Positions 56,575 through 64,000 of a DNA stretch of 64,000 bases are shown here, piece by piece. Position 1 is the first letter of the stretch. The number at the start of each line of letters is the position of its first letter. The stretch covers positions 15,324,001 to 15,388,000 of the forward strand of contig LR990056.1 of the NCBI GenBank assembly GCA_905147135.1, given 5' to 3'. The DNA is from Blastobasis lacticolella. Its lineage: Eukaryota; Arthropoda; Insecta; Lepidoptera; Blastobasidae. The position numbers were made by a program, and so were the translations under genes. The notes beneath the pieces were generated by a model. The model ran no database searches and was not told the DNA's origin. It was given only the letters and a program-made list of their open reading frames with translations.

Positions 56575-56915
56575 CACACACTCCCTGTGTGTGATGGGGA
56601 ATGTTCTGAGGAACTTTATGATCTGGTGCCCACAGCACAGTTCCGCCATCGCACCACCCGCCGCGGGCTAGGTACTGATCCTCTCTTTTGGTGTCTACGC
56701 GATGGTTCGAAAGACCGTTTCTCACTCGCACGATTCGGATTTGGAATGAGCTCCCAGCCGCAGTGTTTCCTTTCGACTATGACATAGGATCGTTCAAGAG
56801 GTATATTAGAGGCAATTCAGAGGGGAACAACGCATTAGTAGCGTTTCTGGTGTTGCTGATGTCCATAGGCGGCGGTGACCACTTTTTATTCCATGCCGTA
56901 TAACATTTAAAAAAA
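56575..56915 (+). pseudogene. LINE L2 3' end with ORF C-terminus
   Basis: Starts in coding sequence (ECSEELYDLVPTAQFRHRTT, then RRGLGTDP). After a frameshift it continues as RTIRIWNELPAAVFPFDYD and GSFKR, a C-terminal block widely shared by lepidopteran LINE ORFs. The L2 3' untranslated region and a short poly(A) follow. This is the longest L2 copy here. Confidence 0.75.
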
Positions 56916-57493
56916 TTACGTGTTTATTTAGCGTAAATTGTAGCTATAATTATTTGAATCTAGTGTTTTTTGTTCGTAAAAATCTGTAAATTCTGAAGAG
57001 CCTTCTCGAAGGGTAAAGTCAGCATCAAAAGTATATAAGTATATACATTATTCTACACACTAAACACTCAAAGTACCACTAGTCAAAGTAATGCTAGACA
57101 TTTTTCGTTCATGAACACGGAGATGAATGTACAAATGTTAAATAATGGGCGATGTATGCCGTTGTCCGTCCTACACGAAAATTATTTCCCGCGGGAAATA
57201 TGTTTGGTAAATACAATTTCGCAGAAATCAACGTCTGTTCAGGAGCGTAGTGATAATAAGCAGTATGGATGGAACAGAAAACAATGCAATACATCTTTAA
57301 TCAGCCTCAAATAACTAGGCGAACGATTAATTGTTGCAGATCACGCATGTGTAGCAAAACGCGTTGCTATGTATGTTATACTAATCTCTGCAATACTTGT
57401 AAAAGAGTTTTGTAAATAGATATTACGTATGGTTGTATGGGGGACTGATTCTATGTCTAACCGATATTATGTCGGATATACCACCGCCAAAGT
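56916..57493. other. intron 3, unassigned
   Basis: Nothing was recognised. Confidence 0.4.
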
Positions 57494-57728
57494 TTCTGCC
57501 GGTGAGTAAGGTTTCCAGAGCTCCATGGGGTGGGAATTTGGGGAACCGTGGCTTTGGCAGTGGAGGGATATTTGCGTTTTTGCTGCCAGAGTAACGTGTT
57601 ATAGAGGTGGGCAACGCATTGGCGATAGTCTCGGTGTTGCTTATGTCTATAGGCAGTGGTGACCACTTTCCATCAGGTGGCCCGCTTGCCTGTTTGCCTA
57701 TCGTATAACATAAATAAAATAAAAAAAA
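57494..57728 (+). mobile_element. SINE-P, 5'-truncated copy
   Basis: Starts at TTCTGCCGGTGAGTAAGG and ends with ATAAATAAAATAAAAAAAA. Confidence 0.8.
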
Positions 57729-57729
57729 C

Positions 57730-57930
57730 ATGAAAAGGGGACTCAAGTATTTCCAAAACTTATAAAGAACCGATTCTAATGAAACAAAGCTAAGAACAAT
57801 CACGATAAAACTGATTTTAAAATAAAGAAAACCACGTCGATCGGTCCGTATGTTCGTGGGCTACTATTCCACAGACAGACACACAAACACACGTCTAACC
57901 TAAAACACATATATTTTGCGTCGGGACTTG
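57730..57930 (+). repeat. repeat F
   Basis: GAACCGATTCTAATGAAACA, AAGCTAAGAACAATCACG, CCACAGACAGACACACAA, TTTTGCGTCGGGACTTGA. Confidence 0.65.
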
Positions 57931-57981
57931 ATGATGGCGACTCACATAAAATACCATACATACATACTCCCGCATGTCCAA

Positions 57982-58325
57982 GAGCGTCGGTGGCCGTGTT
58001 GTTAAGGTATCCGACTCCTAAGCGGGAGGTACTGGATTTGAATCCCTCTGCGGCCATGTACCAGTGACTCTTTTCTGAGTTATGTACATTAGTTCAATGG
58101 TAACCGACGCTCTTATAGTGAGGGAAATTCTGCACATTCAGGCGACTGAATGTAACCATGATCCAATCTGGTCAGGTACCCCTGGTAGCAGGGTCGCGGA
58201 GGTCAGATGACAGACGCTTTACTGTAATTATCTCATCTACCAAATCCTCAATGGTCAAGACGTACTCCGGGCCCTCGTGCGCGACAGCACAACCGGGTCA
58301 TTAACGCCAAGATGATTATTTTTAT
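57982..58325 (+). mobile_element. SINE-T, full-length copy
   Basis: Head GAGCGTCGGTGGCCGTG, TATCCGACTCCTAAGCGGG and B-box remnant GATTTGAATCC. The body is complete to TCATTAACGCCAAGATGATT. Confidence 0.85.
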
Positions 58326-59107
58326 TATTACACTCTCGTGTCCGTATCCCATAGGAATAGGCAAATACTATCGAATGCCACAAGCTACGGTCCTCATTGG
58401 CAGTTCTTTTGCCTCTTCGACATTCATACATCTTCTCACACATTTACGCCGATCGTAGGGGTCTCATAAAATACCGCAATATTTATTTTGTTGATACGTT
58501 CAAAGATAAAACAGTCTTATCGATATTGTCGCACAAAATAAAAGACATAATCAGTCACACTTCAAAGGATTAATCTGCCGCTTTCTCACTTAACATATTT
58601 ACGATATATAGAAATAGAATTGTAAGAGGCTCTGTGTGGTGAAGGAATTGTCGCTAATCCATTTGGAGTGTTCCAGATATTTACGTTTTTTCATTTGTCA
58701 TAATCTAATCGTATTAAAAGTGGGCGTTTTATATCCTTATCGTATTAAGTATCAATTCATTGCCACTGTGATATTTTATATGTTTATGGATCTGTCTGAT
58801 AGCGTCTGTTTCATTTTATCGCACACATCTGCGTTACGCAAGTGAAGGCTCTAGACTGAAACTCCACCAAGTCACTTTAGTTTGTTGAATTTTGTAGAAT
58901 TCGTCACGTGGTTTTTGATGTCATTTTTTGTCAACCGTTTTTAGTTTTCTCTCAGTTAATGTGATGCTCTGTGAAACTATTTCTATCAATAGTTTCGTAA
59001 TCGAGTTTCGGTGAAAAAATAATTTTGTGCAGTCTCTACAATTATTCTCCGCAGAAGTTTTGTAGAGCGAAGAAGTTGTTAAAATGGCTATTTTGGAAAC
59101 TTCACAG
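58326..59107. other. end of Rilpl intron 3
   Basis: AT-rich. The acceptor used is either 59106-59107 (ACTTCACAG) or 59064-59065 (TTTTGTAG). Confidence 0.6.
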
Positions 59108-59182
59108 CTGTCGAGCCAGGTGGACAAGTTGGCGCAGGTGACGCGGGACCTCAGGAGGAAACACAAGCAGCTACAGAATCAG
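59108..59182 (+). CDS. Rilpl: Rilpl exon 4 (coiled coil)
   Basis: 75 nt, 25 codons, phase 0 in and out, donor CAG|GTATTT. It encodes LSSQVDKLAQVTRDLRRKHKQ, the RILPL coiled coil, in which a ..R(L/M)....DLR+ pattern follows the exon 3 helix. A second acceptor at 59065 would add exactly 14 in-frame residues (SEEVVKMAILETSQ). The shorter form is preferred because joining IDG to LSSQV keeps the spacing recalled for other family members. The 14-residue extension equals two heptads, so coiled-coil register does not exclude it. Confidence 0.8.
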
Positions 59183-59644
59183 GTATTTGCTCGGTTTTGC
59201 TCAACTTGTTTATAACGAAGGTTTACGGAAGTAAAAGATTGCGGAGGTAGAGATGCTTGCGCTTTGTTGTTGTTGGTATTCGCAGTGACTTTGAAATGCA
59301 TTCAGGACTCTGAATTGTTTATTGACTATGATCATGTGGTACAATAAGTCGAATGTGTATAGTATGTGCACATAATTGTAGAATTTGAAATATGTACCTA
59401 CACGTAAAATACACATGTGCACAGTACACATGTAAGGTCATCATCATCATCATCATCATCATGGCGTCAATCTCCGGGTCCGCTTTCCTATTTCTCTTGC
59501 CATCATTTCAATTTTTGTCACTCGCGGTTAGTCGTTTTTATTATCTTGAATTGCCCGTAATGGGAATTTACAGTCGCTGAATTAAATTCTACTAACCCCC
59601 CTGTGCAATAAATATCATTAATCATATTAAACCTGTTATCGCAG
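59183..59644 (+). other. Rilpl intron 4
   Basis: 462 bp, far shorter than the other introns. It contains a SINE-T fragment and ends TGTTATCGCAG. Confidence 0.85.
59437..59495 (-). mobile_element. SINE-T 3' end with long (GAT)n tail
   Basis: (ATC)n of about eight repeats, then ATGGCGTCAATCTCCGGGTC and CGCTT. The reversed 3' terminus of SINE-T with its tail, inside the short intron 4. Confidence 0.7.
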
Positions 59645-59743
59645 ATGCGGCTCATATGCGAGGAACGGTCAGAACTGACGGCCATAGTGCAGTCCCAGCA
59701 GCGGGACCTCACCACGCTGCAGCAGGCTGAGGCAGCCAACAAG
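59645..59743 (+). CDS. Rilpl: Rilpl exon 5 (coiled coil)
   Basis: 99 nt, 33 codons, phase 0 in and out, between TTATCGCAG and GTATGG. It reads MRLICEERSELTAIVQSQQR then DLTTLQQAEAANK, continuing the helix of exon 4 without a break. The frame has no stop before the donor, so at least one more exon is needed. The RH2 domain, which binds Rab GTPases in this family, is not in the window, and no further exon was seen before 64000. Visible protein so far is 234 residues; vertebrate RILPL1 is about 400. Confidence 0.9.
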
Positions 59744-59767
59744 GTATGGCAACACACTGTCTACAGG

Positions 59768-59905
59768 AGTTTTTTTTTTTATACCACTAATTTGGCAAAC
59801 AAGCTTGCGGCCTGCCTGATGGTAAGCAGTCACCGCAGCCTATGGACGTTTGCAATACCAGGGCCATCACCCACGCGTTGCCGACCCCGTAAAAACCTTA
59901 TCACC
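59768..59905 (+). repeat. repeat D
   Basis: T-run, ATACCACTAATTTGGCAAAC, GCCTGATGGTAAGCAGTCAC, GGACGTTTGCAATACCAGGG, GTTGCCGACCCCGTA. It begins 24 bp after exon 5. Confidence 0.75.
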
Positions 59906-59934
59906 TCAGGAAGCAGTTGTTGCTTTGTATTTTC

Positions 59935-60115
59935 TTTATACGCCCGTATTTCACGAAGTATTTTTATGGTTCTCAGTGTCAAACGAGCAGACAGCCCACC
60001 TGATGAGAAGTGATAACTGTCGCCCATAACATTTACGTTGCAGGTAACAAAAATACAGAACGACAGGTGTGTTGTCTCTGTGAGGACTATGCATCATGCC
60101 TGTAATTACCTGTAA
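59935..60115 (-). repeat. repeat E
   Basis: Reversed E: AAACGAGCAGACAGCCCACC, GAAGTGATAACTGTCGCCC, ACGACAGGTGTGTTGTC, CATGCCTGTAATTAC. Confidence 0.65.
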
Positions 60116-60251
60116 TTTCACCGAGGTTAGGCGAACTCTTACTTTGTCCAACTTTACCTCGCCTCGGACGAATTCGTTTTTGCCTAGTCAAAGGACTCGA
60201 AGTTGCCCGAAGTGCCACACGAAGTCACTCTACACTACTCGGCTAAGTTCA

Positions 60252-62311
60252 TCATCATCATCATCATCATCAGCCAGAAGACGCCTACTGCTGGGCATAG
60301 GCCTCCCCCAGAGATCTCCACAAAGACCGGTCCTGTGCTTTCCGCATCCAGCTGGTAACTGCGATCCTTACCAGGTCGTCGGTCCACCTTGTAGGAGCCC
60401 TGCCCACGCTGCGTCTACCGGTACGTGGTCGCCACTCGAGAACTTTACTGCCCCATCGGCCATCTGTTCTTCGAGCTATGTGCCCTGCCCACTGCCACTT
60501 CAGTCTGGCAATCCTTAGAGCTATGTCGGTGACCTTGGTTCGCTTGCGGATCTCCTCATTTCTGACTCGATCGCGCAAAGAAACTCCGAGCATAGCTCTT
60601 TCCATTGCCCTTTGGGTAACAGTGAGCTTTCTTATAAGGCCCATAGTGAGTGGCCACGTTTCAGCTCCGTAAGTCATCACTGGCAACACACATTGGTCAA
60701 AGACCTTCGTCTTGAGACACTGCGGTAATTGGGACGAAAATATGTGGCGTAGCTTCCCGAACGCTGCCCAACCGAGTTGGATTCGTCGATTGACCTCTTT
60801 CTCGAAATTGGACCTACCTAGCCGGACTATTTGTCCTAGGTATGTATAGTCGTCAACAACTTCAAGTGGAGTGCCTCCAACTGTCACTGGAGTAGGCACA
60901 ACATGGACATTCGACATAATTTTCGTCTTGTCCATGTTCATTTTAAGACCTACTTGTTGAGAGGCACTACAGAGGTCATCGAGCATTTTGCCCAAGTCTT
61001 CCAGGGTTTCAGCCATGACTACGATATCTTCAGCAAATCTGAGGTGCGTGAGGTACTCGCCGTTAATATTGATGCCAAGTCCGTCCCAGTCCAGAAGCCT
61101 AAAGATATCCTCCAGTGCAGCGGTAAACAACTTCGGAGATATAACATCACCTTGTCTAACACCTCGCTGCAGCTGAATAGGTTCTGTGGTCCTGTCATGG
61201 AGGCGAACTGACATAGTGGCGTTTTTGTACAAACACTTCAATGCTTCGATATATCGATAGTCAATTTGGCACCGCTGTAGAGACTGGAGCACCGCCCAAG
61301 TTTCGATCGAATCGAAGGCTTTCTCATAGTCCACAAACGCCAAGCATAATGGCCGGTTATACTCTTCGGTCTTCTGTACAACCTGCCGCAGCGTATGTAT
61401 GTGGTCTATGGTACTAAAACCTTTTCGGAATCCGGCTTGTTCGGGAGGCTGGAAGTCATCAAACCTGCGTGCGAGACGATTCGTAATGACTCTCGAAAAC
61501 AGCTTATAGACATGGGTCAGTAGCGATATTGGTCTGAAGTTCTTCAAGAGAGCCTTATCACCTTTCTTGAAGAACAATATCACTATGCTTCTGTGCCATG
61601 CTTCCGGCGTTTTGCCCTCGAGGATGACGGAATTGAACAGCTTCTGAAGGGTCTTAAGCACAGGTTTGCCACCAGCTTTCAGAAGCTCAGCCGTAATTCC
61701 ATCATCACCCGGCGCCTTGTTGTTCTTAAGCTGTTTGAGAGCCATACTAATCTCGTACAGGCTGATGTCCGGGATATCTTCGGTGTAGTGTCGGGTCAAC
61801 TTGGCTCTGGGGTCTTTTGCCATACTGGTAACAGGTGCCCGTGTTGTCGTGTATAACTGTCCATAGAACCTCTCGACTTCCCTCAAAACCTCGGACTTGG
61901 TCGAAACAACTCTGCCGTCATCCGTTTTCAGTCTCGTCAACTGGCTCTGTCCAATCGACAGATCTCTCGCAAAGACTTTAGAGCCTTTGTTCCGCTCGAT
62001 CGCCGCCTCAATATTGGTAGTATTGAAGCGGCGTATGTCGCGAGTCAGAGACTTGGAGATCTGTCGATTAAGTCGCCTAAATTGAGAGACATCATCAGGG
62101 GATTGCAGAGTCATTCTTCGATGAGTTTGAGGGTATCGTCAGAGATTTTGTTTGTTCTGTTTGTACGGCAGGCCTTATAAAACTTTGACCCAACCGTATA
62201 GACAGTTTCCACGAACCTGTTATTATAGTCGTCCACGTCGACGCCTTCTCCTAGGCACTCGAAGCGATTTTGTAATTCGAGTTGAAAGCTCTCGGGGTTT
62301 TGGATTTGGAT
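60252..62311 (-). mobile_element. 5'-truncated RTE-clade LINE
   Basis: A 2060-bp insert bounded by an 11-bp direct repeat GGCTAAGTTCA (60241-60251, 62312-62322). On minus it ends GCGTCTTCTGGC and (TGA)n, the tail of lepidopteran RTE LINEs. The apurinic endonuclease domain is absent because the copy is truncated inside the linker before the reverse transcriptase. It lies 0.5 kb beyond Rilpl exon 5, antisense to the gene. Confidence 0.95.
60285..62114 (-). pseudogene. RTE reverse transcriptase ORF, defective
   Basis: 609 codons. Linker 1-125; RT fingers/palm from APGDDG (134-139) through FRPISLL (193-199), motif A FVDYEKAFD (260-268), RQGD (320-323), motif C as FAED (360-363), YLG (425-427); C-terminal RRTGRR..GRAPTRWTDDLV basic motif near 565-585. 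The family has F(A/V)DD at motif C; Glu replaces the first Asp (codon 61029-61031), which should destroy metal binding. The ORF stops at TAG right after AQQ, where a Trp codon is usual. Upstream, 62115-62311 reads as more of the protein (NPESFQLELQNRFECLGE) but in another frame. Dead retroelement; a host role is unlikely. Confidence 0.92.
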
Positions 62312-62322
62312 GGCTAAGTTCA

Positions 62323-64000
62323 GTTCAATTTAAATTTTCTTACACTTTTTTAAATTTCCATTAACTGATAAATATGTTATAATCTGCGAGAGTGCACATT
62401 GCAACAGCAGCTGTTACTTGAGCGTCCATGATGATAGGAGTGCGCGTGGTGCCGACGTCGGCGCGCGAATGTACTCCTCACGAAGTTGAACAAGTGTAGT
62501 GACGTACTTCGGACAACTTTCCAGAGTACTTCGTCGAGGAACTTTGCGAGTAGTGTAGAGGAGGCTTTAATATAAAGCTTCTAATATAGAGGGAGGCAAT
62601 AAGGAGGTGACAAGTGTTTAAAACAAAAATGTGCAAATTCGCTCTCTAATGATCAGGTTTCTTTTGTCTAAGTGTTAAAACCCTGTCAAAACTGGGATGG
62701 GTGCCACAGCTATGTCTACTTTTGTGTTGTTGTGTCATAAAGAGTGAAGAGTATAGTAACCACTACAAGCACCGGCAATACCTATTCACAGTGACAAGGC
62801 ACTCGGCAGTTTTATTCCTTTAACCACCATCACAACCGATCGTAAGTGAAGATGGAGCATGCTATGATGTTGTATAAAACCTAAATGTCAGAATGAATTG
62901 TAGATGTTATGGGCGACAACTACGGCTTTCCAGCAGATGGATTGTCCATTCCGTTTCACAACTGCTTCAAATGTCAAGTCACAAACATAAAAACGCTACA
63001 AGTTATGTGACATTATAGTCGAACCAACGTAACTAAACTGATTACATATTATTGCTCATACCGATACGTCGCGACATTTAACGAACCTGCGGGCATTTGT
63101 TTTCATAGTGGATCTTTATTAATAATGGGTCTCAGTAACTGTTTTCCATTACTTAGGCTGTCTCCGTGTCTCGCTGTCGTCGTCTCAGCTGTTTCTTAAT
63201 TAAATCATGTCACAATACGGCCCAATGACGCCTCTTCGTCGGACTTTATGGCGGGATTTATGTGAGAGACTCGACGTGGAGTACGGTTATTGCCATTCCT
63301 AAATGAAAGCCTCCATTGTTGCTGGCTTGATGGCAATAAAATACTTTCTCTTTTCTCGAAGTATTCCTAGGAGAGTAGGGTTTCAATTACAGTGAGCGTA
63401 ACTTCACATATTCTTATGAATACTTCATATCTTCACTCACACGTCCACGGGAAATGTACTATCCGAAAAAGACAATTTTCATCCGTCTATTGGGACTACA
63501 GGCTTAGTCTATTGATTGACAGTTTGACAGCTGTCATTTGTTGGATGGTTCTGTATTCAATTATTTATCTATGATAGTACAGAGATCACTAGATGGCTCT
63601 ATAATACGTTTTTAATCTATGGTAGTATTGGTTTGATCGAAATGCGCAGCCGGTCGGTGGTATAATTTGCTTGCAGTTCAATTCAATTCATTTATTTGTA
63701 AAAACAGGTAACACATAAGTTGTTATAATTATTGAGTTGTCCTCTACTTTTGCCCCAAGAGAGCATACAAATATTAGATTTTAAAATAATAAATCATAAT
63801 GTCAAAACAATTATTAAAGAATGAAATATCACATATAAAATTAACACTTTAAAAACATGTCAAATAGTAAATTTTCTAAAGATTAAATAAAATTCAATAA
63901 AGTCATTCTTAACTAATACAAATTGAATAATAAACAAAATGTCAAATTCAAATTAAAACCAAAAAAAAAATATAAAGTTAAAAAAAACGAATAATAATAA
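62323..64000. other. AT-rich DNA, presumably Rilpl intron 5
   Basis: 62390-62570 is GC- and CpG-richer without a recognised frame. 62878-62965 is a repeat E piece (TGTAGATGTTATGGGCGAC). 63660-63700 (CAATTCAATTCATTTATTTG) looks like a reversed LINE tail, with A-rich DNA to the end. No further Rilpl exon was identified. Confidence 0.5.

Noticed and set aside
62323..64000. Next Rilpl exon (RH2)
   Set aside because: No open stretch with flanking AG/GT in compatible phase and RH2-like sequence was found. It must lie beyond the window.

Overview
The window looks like nuclear DNA of a lepidopteran (moth or butterfly). The evidence is an AT-rich background packed with retroposons and small inverted-repeat transposons of the kind typical of lepidopteran genomes, an RTE-type LINE ending in a (GAT)n tail, and a protein-coding gene with small exons and GT-AG introns of 9-12 kb. 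No bacterial-style operon, rRNA gene, functional tRNA gene or CRISPR array was found. Species cannot be named from the sequence alone. Homology statements rest on recognition by eye, not on database searches. || Gene content. One host gene is supported: the 5' two-thirds or so of a RILP-like (Rilpl, RH1-domain) gene on the plus strand. Five coding exons are visible: 25041-25310, 37533-37650, 46804-46943, 59108-59182 and 59645-59743. Splice phases are compatible throughout and give 234 codons. Exon 1 carries the RH1 domain and exons 2-5 carry a long coiled coil. The last visible exon ends at a clean donor, so the gene runs past 64000, where the C-terminal RH2 domain is expected. A likely core promoter (initiator-like TCAGTC) lies at 24912-24917, followed by two short upstream ORFs. 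|| Layout. 1-24.8 kb is intergenic DNA dominated by repeats: SINE-like families, MITEs, LINE debris, a minisatellite (2776-3150), a CA/CG microsatellite (4808-5045) and a foldback hairpin (4522-4608). 25.0-59.7 kb is the Rilpl gene, whose introns are filled with the same families. 60.25-62.31 kb is a 5'-truncated RTE LINE on the minus strand with an 11-bp target-site duplication and a damaged catalytic motif. 62.3-64 kb is AT-rich DNA, presumably Rilpl intron 5. || Repeat families named here. S1: about 260 bp, sense on minus, (GAT)n 3' tail, eight inserts plus one fragment. SINE-T: tRNA-like head with A/B boxes, about 330 bp. SINE-G: tRNA-Gly(GCC)-like head, about 250 bp. SINE-P: poly(A)-tailed, about 345 bp, sharing its 3' end with LINE family L2. 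MITE-A to MITE-E: inverted-repeat elements, several with TA target sites. Hel: Helitron-like elements. D, E, F, H and R are smaller unnamed dispersed repeats. || How it fits together. Several SINE families and the RTE LINE share the (GAT)n tail, while SINE-P shares a poly(A)-adjacent 3' end with L2. This suggests two separate LINE machineries serving two sets of SINEs. Nested insertions (24031-24265 in a SINE-T; 4794-5278 and 5301-5702 in a MITE-A; a SINE-P in a SINE-T at 36.8-37.1 kb) give a relative insertion order. No convincing new multi-gene system was found; the interest is in transposon biology and in the regulation and splicing of the Rilpl gene.
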